Origin: CAMPJM01 sp964440915
Lineage (GTDB): Bacteria; Bacteroidota; Bacteroidia; Cytophagales; Cyclobacteriaceae
Reading direction: 5' to 3'
DNA length: 64,000 nucleotides
Assembly (NCBI GenBank): GCA_964440915.1
Contig: CAYTTV010000002.1
Span: forward strand, 1-64,000
Shown here one piece after another: positions 17,016 to 26,453 of the stretch. Position 1 is the stretch's first letter, and the number at the start of each line of letters is the position of its first letter. Made by a program: the position numbers and the translations under genes. The notes under the pieces were generated by a model, which saw nothing but the letters and a program-made list of their open reading frames with translations, was not told the origin of the DNA and did no database searches.

Positions 17016-20000
17016 TGGTTATGAAAAGAAATTATACTTTATTTTTATTAATACTTTTATCGTTCTTCATTCCCAAAGAGGTATATGCTCAGTGTATTAC
17101 GAGTTTTACGGTGACCTCTACCAAGGATATTTCATGTCATGGTGGAAATGATGGAGAGATAACGGTAGAGCTGGTTGGTGGAACAGCGCCTTTCCGGTAC
17201 GTATTAGAGATACAGTCTCCTTTTGGAGATATCTTAGTGGGTGAGGTTGTCAATACTCCTGAAAGGGAAATTACCTTTAGTTTAGCCAATAGCAATGTAG
17301 AACCATTTGGTATTATGGCAAAGAACCCGATGGATGGATCGACCTACTCATATAGGGTGAGAGTGATTTCTGATGATCCTTCTGTTTTCCCGGGATGTAA
17401 TATGAGGGTAGTGCCATCAATCTCTTTTTCGGAGCCAGCAGATGATCTTGCGGTTATGATCAATGCAATAGATGCCAGTTGTAACGGGGGGAACGATGGC
17501 GAAGCAACCGCTAATCCTACTGGCGGCACAGCACCTTATACTTATTCATGGAATACAAGCCCTGTTCAAACTACACAAACAGCGACAGGGTTGTCCGTAG
17601 GTACCTATACAGTCACAATCACAGATGCAAATGGTTGTATTACCGATAATTCAGTAACCATTCAGCAACCTACAAGCCTGACATTGATTACAAGCCAAAC
17701 GAATGTCACTTGTAATGGCGCAGACAATGGAGAAGCAACAGTCAACGTAACGGGAGGTACGGGACCTTATACTTATAATTGGAATACAACTCCTGTCCAA
17801 ACTACTCAAACGGCAACAAACCTTGCACCTGGAACCTATACCGTCACAGTAACAGACGATAAGGGTTGTTCAGGAACAGCAGATATAACCATAGTAGAAC
17901 CAGATCCATTGGTTGCGTCTATTAGTAGCCACGTAGATGCGAGCTGTAACGGGGCAGCTGATGGAGAGGCAACAGTAAGTGTGGCAGGAGGAACTGCTCC
18001 TTATACTTATTCATGGAACACAAGCCCTGTGCAAACATCAGCCACAGCTACTGGTCTTATAGCGGGTACTTATGTCGTAACCATAACAGATGACAATGGC
18101 TGTACGACAACAGAAAGTGTTGTTATTGATGAACCTGCGCCTGTAATTGCATCAATTGCCAATAGTACTGACGCTAGTTGCAATGGTGGGAACGACGGGA
18201 CAGCCACGGCAAGTGCTTCTGGTGGGACAGCTCCTTATACTTATAGTTGGAATACATCGCCCACCCAGAATTCAGCTACGGTTACCGGACTTGCGGCGGG
18301 TATATATATAGTCACTATTACTGATGCTAACGGATGCTTTGAAACTGCTTCTGTAACGATAGACGAACCAACGCCTATCGTCATTAATATTAATGCTGTG
18401 CAAGATGCCACGTGTAACGGTGAAGGTAATGGTGAAGCAACAGCGACTGCATCAGGAGGAACTGCGCCTTATATTTATAGTTGGAATACAATGCCTGCTC
18501 AAAATACCGCTACTGCAATAGGGTTAGCAGCAGGAACATATACTGTGACAGTAGAGGACACCAACGGCTGTACTGAGACGGCCTCTGTGACGATTAGCGA
18601 ACCAGACGAATTGGTGGCCACGGCCGTTTCTACAAACATCACCTGCCATGGCAGCGATGACGGTCAGGTGGAAGTGACGGTTACTGGTGGCACTGCTGGT
18701 TATGCATACTCACTGGACGGCACGACCTTCCAGTCAAATAATATTTTCGACAANNNNNNNNNNNNNNNNNNNNNNNNNNNNNNNNNNNNNNNNNNNNNNN
18801 NNNNNNNNNNNNNNNNNNNNNNNNNNNNNNNNNNNNNNNNNNNNNNNNNNNNNACGGTAAATGAGCCTGACGAACTGATGGCCACGGTTGTTTCCACCGA
18901 CATTACCTGCCACGGCAGCGATGACGGTCAGGTGGAAATGACGGTTACTGGCGGCACTGCTGGTTATGAATTCTCACTGGACGGATTGACCTTCCAGGCA
19001 AATAATATTTTCGACAACCTCATTGCGGGCACTTATACCATTACGGTAAGAGATGCCAACGGCTGTACGACCACAGCTACCACAACCATAGATGAGCCTG
19101 CGGCCTTAACGGCTACTGTTTCTTCTACTGATGCTACATGTAATGGCGGTGCTGATGGCACTGCAACTGTAAGCATAACAGGGGGAACGGCCCCTTATTC
19201 CTTTAACTGGAATACTACTCCTGCACAAACTAGTGAGACAGCAACAGGGCTGTCTGCGGGAACTTATTCAGTAACTATAACGGATGCCAATGGATGTTCA
19301 ATAACTGAAAACATTGCGATTGCGGAGCCAACTCCTTTGGTTGTGACAATAGACAACCAAGTAGATGTAAGTTGCAATGGCGGCAATGATGGTGAGGCCA
19401 CTGTAACGACTTCTGGTGGTACAGGTCCTTATTCCTATAGCTGGAGTACTACTCCAGTTCAAACGACAGCATTGGCTACGGGACTAGCTGCTGGTACCTA
19501 TTCTGTAATTGTGACAGATAATAACGGGTGCTCCGAAATATTGAATGTCACTATTGGAGAACCTGCAAGCTTGACAGCTACAGCAGTAACCTTACCAGAT
19601 TGTGATGGCGGCGGTACAGGTTCTATTGACTTGACAGTTAATGGCGGCACAGCACCTTATATTTATACATGGTCAGGTGGACTTCCTGGTCAGGAAGATC
19701 ATAATGGAACAGTGGCAGCGGCTATCTATAGTGTGACGATAGAAGATGCTAATGGTTGTGCCATAACGCTGAATGATATAGAAGTGGCACCACAAATTAT
19801 AGCAGATGCCGGAAGTGACCAAACCATATGTACAGATGAAGCCACTTTATCTGCTAACCCGGTCGCTGCCGATCAAACAGGTGAATGGATAATATTGAGT
19901 GGGCATGGAGATTTTGGAAATATTAATGATCCTAACACCACTGTAAGCAATTTAAATATTGGTACCAATGAATTTATTTGGTCGGTTACAGACATTTCTG

Positions 20001-20669
20001 GTGACTGTACACCTTCTACAGATATTGTAACCATCTTAAGAAATAGTATATCAGAAGCGGATGCAGGAGAAGATGAAATTGTATGCTCCGATATCACAAA
20101 ATTGGATGCTGGTGCGGTTGCTGCTGGTGAAACAGGCACATGGATTAGAATCAGTGGAAATGGTATCTTGTCTGATATCCATGACCCCAAATCAGAAGTG
20201 ATCAACCTTTCCGAAGGAGATAACTTATTCAAATGGGTCATAACTGATGATGCAGGGATATGTGCTGAAAGTTCAGATATCGTAAATATTCATTATACGG
20301 TCTTGTCTATTGCCGATGCAGGAGATGATCAGACAATATGTGTAGATCAAACTGAGCTGTCCGCACAGCCTTTGAAGGCAGGTGAAATAGGGGAGTGGTC
20401 TTCTTTCGGAAATACAGCTACGATAACTGATAAAAACAATCCTACCACTACTGTAACAGGGCTAAGTGTGGGAACGCATATATTTATATGGTCTATTTCA
20501 GATGCTGCAGGAGCATGTGGCTTCCGAACAGATGATGTAAAAGTTCATGTGATAGGAGATCTTACTGAAGCTGATGCTGGTGCAGACCAAAATGTATGTA
20601 TAGATGAAGTTACCCTAGCAGCCAATGCTGTGGGTGCTGGAGAGACTGGCAAATGGACAGTGCTAAACG
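17015..20669 (+). CDS. Giant SprB-repeat surface adhesin, N-terminal part (runs into assembly gap)
   Basis: This and the piece at 20770-23639 are one gene split by N. The start is the ATG at 17015 (TGATG with the previous stop) or the ATG at 17021. A signal peptide ends EVYAQ, then comes a unique N-terminal domain (residues ~26-131). About ten SprB-type modules of ~78 residues follow, with the pattern DASCNGGNDGEATV, GGTAPYTYSWNT, GTYTVTITDANGC and a closing xEP. After these come ~88-residue modules starting ADAGxDQTIC and ending IWSVTD. SprB repeats are found in the mobile gliding adhesin SprB of Flavobacterium johnsoniae. The product is probably a cell-surface adhesin exported by type IX secretion. 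A 100-N gap at 18754-18853 keeps the frame. Confidence 0.85.
17456..19795 (+). repeat. Tandem SprB-type modules (~78 residues, ~234 bases, about ten copies)
   Basis: Ten units can be read, each with a cysteine in a (S/T)CNG or TCHG motif, a GGTxPY block, and a (T/S)VT(I/V)xDxNGC block before xEP. Units 6 and 7 (from about 18604 and 18868) are much closer to each other in DNA than to the rest, share a GSDDGQVEVTVTGGTAGY-type core, and flank the first N gap. Confidence 0.9.
18754..18853. other. Assembly gap (100 N) inside adhesin repeats
   Basis: The gap interrupts repeat unit 6. If the missing part only completes that unit as in unit 7, 67 bases are missing; any extra collapsed copies would add whole periods. 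Both 67 and 100 leave remainder 1 when divided by 3, which is why the frame happens to continue across the N. Confidence 0.95.
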
Positions 20670-20998
20670 NNNNNNNNNNNNNNNNNNNNNNNNNNNNNNN
20701 NNNNNNNNNNNNNNNNNNNNNNNNNNNNNNNNNNNNNNNNNNNNNNNNNNNNNNNNNNNNNNNNNNNNNCAGACCAGGATGTATGTATAGATGAAGTTAC
20801 GCTAGCAGCCAATGCTGTGGGTGTTGGGGAAACTGGCGCCTGGGTGCTAATCAGTGGTACAGGTCAAATTGACAATACAAATAATGCCACTACCTTGGTT
20901 ACAGGACTAAGCTTAGGAGATAATGAGTTTGAATGGAGAATTACCGATGACAATGGTATTTGTCCTGATTCTTATGATAGAGTCATTATTACTTTCAG
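19800..20998 (+). repeat. Tandem ~88-residue modules of the adhesin (ADAGxDQTIC type)
   Basis: At least five units begin with (E/A)DAGxDQxxC and continue to a VTG-L-GTxxFxWxxxD block. The units on either side of the second N gap (20580 onwards and 20770 onwards) share CIDEVTLAANAVG exactly at protein level and are nearly identical in DNA, so the gap sits in a near-perfect repeat. Confidence 0.85.
20670..20769. other. Assembly gap (100 N) inside adhesin repeats, frame-breaking placeholder
   Basis: Left of the gap the coding frame begins a codon at 20669; right of it codons begin at 20772. For one continuous gene the missing length must be a multiple of 3, so 100 cannot be the true length. The split of the gene into two frames is an artefact. 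Confidence 0.95.
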
Positions 20999-23639
20999 TC
21001 CACAAGTTACTCCTCCAGCGGTGGCAATAACCAATTTTGATTATTGTATTGGAGAGGCAATGGATGCTTTTGAGGCTACTGGAACAGGGATTAAATGGTA
21101 CGACGACGAAGCACTTACTAATGAAGTAGGAGCAGGTAGTTCATTCACGCCATCAATAGACAATACAGTAGCTGGTATACATACATTTTATGTTACACAA
21201 ACAGCTGTTGGGTGCGGGGAAAGTGAAGCCGTTGAAGTAATTGTCAATATCGACGATTCCAGCCCTGCTCCAGTGGTAGATATTCCATTGGTGGAAGTTT
21301 GTCAAAATGGTGTTATCCCAACCTTGGAGGCTACAGGTTTGAACTTGACATGGTATGCTGATGCAGCTTTGACAGAAGTGGTAGGTGCTGGAAGTACCTA
21401 TACACCATCTATTACTGCACTCGATATGACTACTGTCGGTACTACGGAGTTTTATGTGACACAAAACATTGGTTGCGGCGAGAGTCCTGCTGTACCCGTA
21501 TTGGTTGAAGTAACCAACATAAGCAATGTTCCGGTGGTGGTTACTCCGGGTGCTTTCTGCCAGAACTCTCCTCAGCCAACATTAGTGGCTACAGGCACAA
21601 ATCTGGCTTGGTATGCCGATGCTGCCTTGACAGTTCAAGTAGGTACAGGACCTACTTATACACCAGATGCTACTGTCCTAGATATGAGTGTAGCAGGTAC
21701 CACTATCTTCTATGTAACCCAAGATCAAGGTTGTGGAGAAAGTGCTGCCGTTTCAGTAGCGGTGAATGTTTTGGATGCCAATGATCCTGCCTGTATAGGT
21801 GGAGGTACTGGATGTGGCGTGTTTACGCAAGTATTTATTGATAATGTGGTTAATCCTTCCTGCAACAGTTCAGGTATAATTTCTCAAGATGGAGAGTTTT
21901 TGTTCAATGTTTTAGGAGGAAATGCCCCGTATACCTATAGGATAGAGAGCGCAGAAGGGATTGAGGAACAATTCAACAATCCTTATTTCGATGGGCTCAA
22001 AGCAGGAACATATCTGGCTACCGTTAAAGATGTCTTAGGCAATGAATGTTCTATTACCTACACTTTACTGGTAGAATCTAACTTGGTTGGTGTAGCCTCA
22101 AATATGGTAGATGCGGTTTGTTATGGTTCAAACACAGGACAAGCTACTATCACCATTACCGAAGGCGGGAACACTGGCTTCTACTCTTTCAATGATGGAG
22201 ATACATGGTTCCCATTTACTTCGGGTAATACTGTCAACAACTTACCGCCTAAGGGCACCTATAATTTGCTAATTGGTAACCAGGCAAACGATCCATGTCC
22301 AGGATTGGTAGAAGTAACGATCAACAATCAAAATGAGGAGATTAAAGTGGCTGGCTTTAACACGGTAACACCGGCAAGCTGCGACAATAATGATGGAGAA
22401 GTTCAAATAGCTGCCATTACAGGTGGTTCAGGTAATTATACTTTTGAACTTGACGGGAAACCATATTCTATGCCAGATGATTTTATTATCAGAGGGTTAG
22501 GACGTGACGAACATACCATAAAAGTTACTGACGACATGGGTTGTAGCATAACTTCTGAGTTTTATGTAGACTCTCCTGGTTTGGTGAAATTCGTTACAAA
22601 TGAGTCTCCGGCTAACTGTGGAGAGGCGGATGGAGTAATAGAAGTTATTATTACCGAAGGACTTCCTCCATATTATTATTCAGTAAACGGAGGTGTTTTT
22701 GAAGCGGTAGTTAGCAATCCTTTCAAAGTAAAAGATTTACCTCAGGGAAATTATGAAATAATTATTAAATCTGGCAATCCAGAAGAAGCTTGTCCTAATA
22801 TTAGAGATGTTCAGATTTTTGGCCATAGCGTTGTAAATTATGAAGTGGACGTAACACACATTGCTTGCTATGGAGACGAATCGGGTGTAGTCAGCTTTAC
22901 CAACATTAGCGGAGGTGAGATTAATATGCAAGTGACAGGCCCTAATGGTTATTCAAGAAGCGTCACGAATGTTGGTTACAATCGTGAGTTTAGAAACCTT
23001 GAACCAGGCACTTATACATTTGAGTTCGTTCAGTTAGGTGAGTGTAATTCTACAAAAACTGAAACTGTGACAATTAGGCAGCCTAGAAAGTTGTATGCAG
23101 AGATCAAGGACGCAACGATATCACTTCCTGATATTCCTACGGGATCCATTACAGTAAGGGTGGATCAGATGTCTGGCACTGGGCCTTACGTGGCTACAGT
23201 ACAACGAACTTATCCAACAGGAGATGCATTCTTCTACCTGCAAGAAGATACGGTAAGAATGAATTCAATGAATCTTCAATATGAACTCACCTTCCATGAT
23301 GCACCTGCAGGTGATTATACAGTTCACGTAAGAGATGCCAATGGTTGTGATACTACCATGACAGTTTTGGTGGATTATGATAGAAGGATATTCATTCCGA
23401 ACGTCTTTACGCCAAACGGGGATGATGCCAATGAAACGTTCTTTGTTCGAAACTTACCAGAAGAAGGTGCCCAGATGATCATTACAAACAGATGGGGTAA
23501 AGTAGTGTATAGCAATGATAATTACGACAATATGTGGGATGGAGGCGACTTGCCCGATGGTATTTATTATTATAAGCTTATTCTTGAAGAGGAAAACTTC
23601 TCAGGTTGGGTAGAGATTTGGAGAGGAAGTTTTAGATAA
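20770..23639 (+). CDS. Giant SprB-repeat surface adhesin, C-terminal part with type IX secretion domain
   Basis: Continuation of the gene starting at 17015. It opens mid-module (DQDVCIDEVTL), so the apparent start inside it is not a true start. Three ~80-residue Ig-like modules follow (LTWYADAALTEVVGAG and kin, ~21006-21780), then five or more diverged SprB-like modules to about 23370. The last ~85 residues are the gliding-motility-associated C-terminal domain: FIPNVFTPNGDDANETF, NRWGKVVY and DGGDLPDGIYYY. This is the type B signal (TIGR04131-like) for type IX secretion and surface attachment. Total gene length is at least 6.6 kb. A strong bidirectional terminator follows at 23672-23703. Confidence 0.88.
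21006..21780 (+). repeat. Three Ig-like adhesin modules (~80 residues)
   Basis: Each unit shows a cysteine near its start (YCIGE, VCQNG, FCQNS), then ATG-xx-(L/I)xWYxDxAL, a V-GxGxxxTP block and FYVTQ-x-GCGES. They sit between the ~88-residue modules and the diverged SprB-like modules. Confidence 0.85.
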
Positions 23640-23671
23640 AGGCCAAAAAAAGAAAAATGCAGTTAAAAGTT

Positions 23672-23703
23672 AAAAGGGAGCATCCATAGCGGAGCTCCCT
23701 TTT
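23672..23703. terminator. Bidirectional terminator between the adhesin and hldD
   Basis: A perfect 10-bp stem, AAAAGGGAGC (23672-23681) with GCTCCCTTTT (23694-23703), and a 12-base loop. The right arm runs into GTGTTTT, and on the minus strand the T-rich side follows as well. It lies between the stops of convergent genes. Confidence 0.85.
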
Positions 23704-23744
23704 GTGTTTTCGTCAATGTCATCGCTATAGGTAATAATTATTGA

Positions 23745-24704
23745 TTAAGACCTTTCCTTGAGTTTCCCTACATAAGCTTTCACGCCTTCTTCCAGGCTAT
23801 GAAAAGGCGTATCATAGCCAATAGACTTTAACTTGTCCATCTTGGCCTCTGTAAAATATTGGTATTTGTCCCGAATGTCTTCAGGCGTATCGATATAGGT
23901 GATATTTACGGGCTTTTGGAGATTATGGAAAACCGCTGTCACAAGATCTTTGAAAGTCCTGGCTTTGCCACTTCCCAAGTTATAGAGACCCGAATGCTTT
24001 CGGTTGTGCATAAGGAAATAGCATACATCCACCACATCTTTGACATATACAAAATCGCGCATTTGTTCTCCATCATGATAGGCCGGATTATGCGATCGGA
24101 AAAGCTTCATTTCACCGGTATTGTTGATTTGGTTGTAGGCATGCCATATTACAGAAGCCATTCTTCCTTTATGGTATTCTTTGGGACCATATACATTGAA
24201 AAACTTTAGCCCTGCCCAGAAGAATGGTTTCTTCTCCTGCTCTAGCGCCCATTTGTCAAACTCATTCTTAGAGACTCCATACGGATTTAATGGCTGTAGT
24301 TCATATGGAAGACCGTCGTTTTCGTCGCTATAGCCTAGGTCTCCCAGGCCATAGGTCGCTGCAGAAGAAGCATAGACCAAAGGAATCTGGTAGGCAACAC
24401 ACTTTTCCCAAACTTCCTTAGAGTAGTCAAGGTTCAGGTGCTGCAATATTTCCCAATTAAACTCTGTAGTGTCGGTTCGGGCGCCTATATGGAAGATAAA
24501 TTCCGTTTCTGTATGGTTTTGATCCAGCCATATAAAAAACTCCTCCCGCTCTATTTTTTCTTTTATTTTAAGTCCTTCTAGGTTCAGGTTCTTTGCTTCA
24601 TTATCAAATTTATCTACAGCAATGATGTCGTTAAAACCCTCATCGTTCAACTTTCCAATAAGGTTGCTTCCGATAAAACCTGCTGCGCCTGTTACTACTA
24701 TCAT
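23745..24704 (-). CDS. hldD: ADP-L-glycero-D-manno-heptose-6-epimerase
   Basis: 319 residues from the ATG at 24704 (the frame upstream has only a TTG three codons earlier). It is an extended short-chain dehydrogenase: NADP site TGAAGFIGSN near residue 6, catalytic YASSAATYG and YGVSKNE (Tyr-x3-Lys), and the HldD-type blocks KFFNVYGP and MRDFVYVKDVVDV. It converts ADP-D-glycero- to ADP-L-glycero-manno-heptose for the lipopolysaccharide inner core. It is divergent from queD, and the other heptose genes are not in the window. Confidence 0.93.
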   Translation of the reverse strand: MIVVTGAAGFIGSNLIGKLNDEGFNDIIAVDKFDNEAKNLNLEGLKIKEKIEREEFFIWLDQNHTETEFIFHIGARTDTTEFNWEILQHLNLDYSKEVWEKCVAYQIPLVYASSAATYGLGDLGYSDENDGLPYELQPLNPYGVSKNEFDKWALEQEKKPFFWAGLKFFNVYGPKEYHKGRMASVIWHAYNQINNTGEMKLFRSHNPAYHDGEQMRDFVYVKDVVDVCYFLMHNRKHSGLYNLGSGKARTFKDLVTAVFHNLQKPVNITYIDTPEDIRDKYQYFTEAKMDKLKSIGYDTPFHSLEEGVKAYVGKLKERS

Positions 24705-24787
24705 GATGCTCAATTTTGGTTATAAACGTGCAATTTAAATATTCCTATGATATAAGTATATGATATATAACATAAGCATTTGATATA

Positions 24788-24819
24788 TTGATATAAGAAA
24801 ACAATATAAAGTATCTTTG
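24788..24819 (+). promoter_or_regulatory. Predicted promoter of queD
   Basis: TTG at 24788-24790 and TATCTTTG at 24812-24819 with a 21-base spacer; the Bacteroidota consensus is TTG-N19-TAnnTTTG. The -7 element ends 22 bases before the queD ATG, leaving a leader of roughly 15 bases. Confidence 0.6.
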
Positions 24820-24841
24820 TGGCTGATTACCTTTTAAAGCC

Positions 24842-25261
24842 ATGATATTCGTAAGTCGTAAAGAGCATTTTAACGCAGCACACAAGTTATACAACCCTAA
24901 TTGGAGCAAAGAGAAAAACATAGAAGTGTTTGGTCCATGCGCCAACGAAAACTGGCATGGGCATAATTTCGAAATGATCGTTACCGTAAGAGGTACACCT
25001 GATCCTGAAACAGGTTTTGTTATCGACCTCAAGGCTTTGAGTACATTGATCCGACAAGAAGTCATAGAAAAGCTCGACCATAAAAACCTCAATCTCGATG
25101 TAGATTTTATGCAGGGGAAAATGGCCAGTTGTGAAATCTTAATTATGGAAATTTGGAAAATTCTAGAACCCAAAGTCAATGCCATCACTAAAACAGGACA
25201 ACTACACGGTATAAGGCTCTATGAAACCCCTAGAAACTATGTGGAATACTTTGGAGATTAA
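24842..25261 (+). CDS. queD: 6-carboxytetrahydropterin synthase QueD
   Basis: 139 residues of the PTPS/QueD family. Zinc ligands H14 (FNAAHKL) and H39, H41 (WHGHNFEM) and the catalytic C33 (FGPCANENWHG) are visible, plus the catalytic-type LDHKNLN segment. It makes 6-carboxy-tetrahydropterin from dihydroneopterin triphosphate in the preQ0/queuosine pathway. A eukaryote-like PTPS role is possible for the superfamily, but the CxxxxxxHGH spacing fits QueD. The next step, queE, is in this window at 54619; queC and queF are not. Confidence 0.9.
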   Translation: MIFVSRKEHFNAAHKLYNPNWSKEKNIEVFGPCANENWHGHNFEMIVTVRGTPDPETGFVIDLKALSTLIRQEVIEKLDHKNLNLDVDFMQGKMASCEILIMEIWKILEPKVNAITKTGQLHGIRLYETPRNYVEYFGD

Positions 25262-25338
25262 TATACCAATGAGTTAATGTAAAATGTGCCTATTAAAAAT
25301 AGCATATTGATACATGATAAAAATAAAGAATTAATTAA

Positions 25339-26445
25339 ATGAAGTACTACATCATTTCCGGTGAGCGGTCTGGCGACCTGCATGGGTCGAATTTGATCAA
25401 GGCCCTTAAGGTAGAAGATCCTGCAGCAGAAATCAGATGCTGGGGAGGGGATGAGATGGAAAAGGCCGGGGGTGATCTGGTTGTACATTATAGGGAAATT
25501 GCCTTTATGGGGTTTTGGGAAGTGTTGACCAACCTTTTCAAAATTTCCAGTTTTTTAAAGCTCGCCAAGAAAGATATTGTCCAATACGATCCTGATGTCA
25601 TCATTTTGATAGACTATGCTGGCTTTAATATGAAGATTGCCAAATTTGCTAAAAAGGCTGGCTACAAAACGTTCTACTACATTTCTCCTAAAATCTGGGC
25701 TTGGAACCAATCCCGGGCCTTAAAAATCAAAAAATATGTCGATCGAATGTTTGTGATACTGCCGTTTGAAGAGCAGTTCTATCAGAAATTTGATTACAAG
25801 GTCGATTATGTGGGCAACCCACTTTTTGACGCCATCAATGCTTTTGACGCCAATCTGGATTTCAGGTCCCAAGAAGGGTTCGATGACAGGCCCATTATTG
25901 CCATCCTACCGGGAAGCAGAAAGCAGGAAGTCGATAATATGCTAGGCGTAATGTTGGCATTGGTAAAGGATTTTCCTGCCTATAATTTCGCAGTGGCAGG
26001 CGTAGACAATATGCCACCTGAATTGTATAAAGGTATTGCTGCGCATCCTGACGTCAAACTCGTTTTGGGCAAGACGTACGACCTGCTATCCCATGCACAT
26101 GCTGCAGTGGTGACATCTGGTACGGCTACTTTAGAAACGGCCTTGTTCAATGTGCCTCAAGTAGTCGTCTACAAAACGAGCACCATATCCTACAGTATCG
26201 CCAAAAGTCTCATCAAGGTAGATTATATCTCGCTGGTAAATCTTATTGCTGGCAAAAAAGTCGTCGAAGAAATGATTCAGTCAGACATGAATCCAGCATC
26301 TGTAAAGGCAGAGCTGAGCAAGGTGGCTTCGCTTTCTCCAGAAAGGAAGAAAATGCTGGAGGAATATGAAAATATCAGAAAAATTATGGGCAACGAAAAA
26401 GCCTCGCAAAATGCTGCGAGGCTTATGGTTAAGTATTTGCAATAG
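25339..26445 (+). CDS. lpxB: Lipid-A-disaccharide synthase
   Basis: 368 residues, GT19 family. It starts MKYYIISGERSGDLHGSNL, with the family ERSGDLHG glycine loop, and has GNPLFDAI, LPGSRKQEVD and TSGTATLETALF in the sugar-nucleotide binding half. It condenses UDP-2,3-diacylglucosamine with lipid X on the inner face of the cytoplasmic membrane during lipid A synthesis. It lies 77 bases after queD on the same strand and is convergent with clpX. Its last codons contain the clpX terminator (see 26396-26422). Confidence 0.95.
   Translation: MKYYIISGERSGDLHGSNLIKALKVEDPAAEIRCWGGDEMEKAGGDLVVHYREIAFMGFWEVLTNLFKISSFLKLAKKDIVQYDPDVIILIDYAGFNMKIAKFAKKAGYKTFYYISPKIWAWNQSRALKIKKYVDRMFVILPFEEQFYQKFDYKVDYVGNPLFDAINAFDANLDFRSQEGFDDRPIIAILPGSRKQEVDNMLGVMLALVKDFPAYNFAVAGVDNMPPELYKGIAAHPDVKLVLGKTYDLLSHAHAAVVTSGTATLETALFNVPQVVVYKTSTISYSIAKSLIKVDYISLVNLIAGKKVVEEMIQSDMNPASVKAELSKVASLSPERKKMLEEYENIRKIMGNEKASQNAARLMVKYLQ
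26396..26422 (-). terminator. Intrinsic terminator of clpX, embedded in the end of lpxB
   Basis: On the minus strand GCCTCGC pairs with GCGAGGC (7 bp, GC-rich, 8-base loop) and is followed by TTTTT and CG. It begins about 32 bases after the clpX stop and lies wholly inside the last 17 codons of lpxB. Confidence 0.8.
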
Positions 26446-26453
26446 CACCAGCT

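Noticed and set aside
17456..19795. Regular repeats that could suggest a CRISPR or satellite array
   Set aside because: They are in frame, about 234 bases long and diverged at DNA level with conserved protein motifs; they encode adhesin modules.
20670..20816. True frameshift splitting the adhesin into two genes
   Set aside because: The phase change occurs across a 100-N placeholder within a near-identical repeat; both sides continue the same module.
24745..25188. 147-codon minus-strand frame
   Set aside because: Antisense to queD and its promoter; shadow frame.
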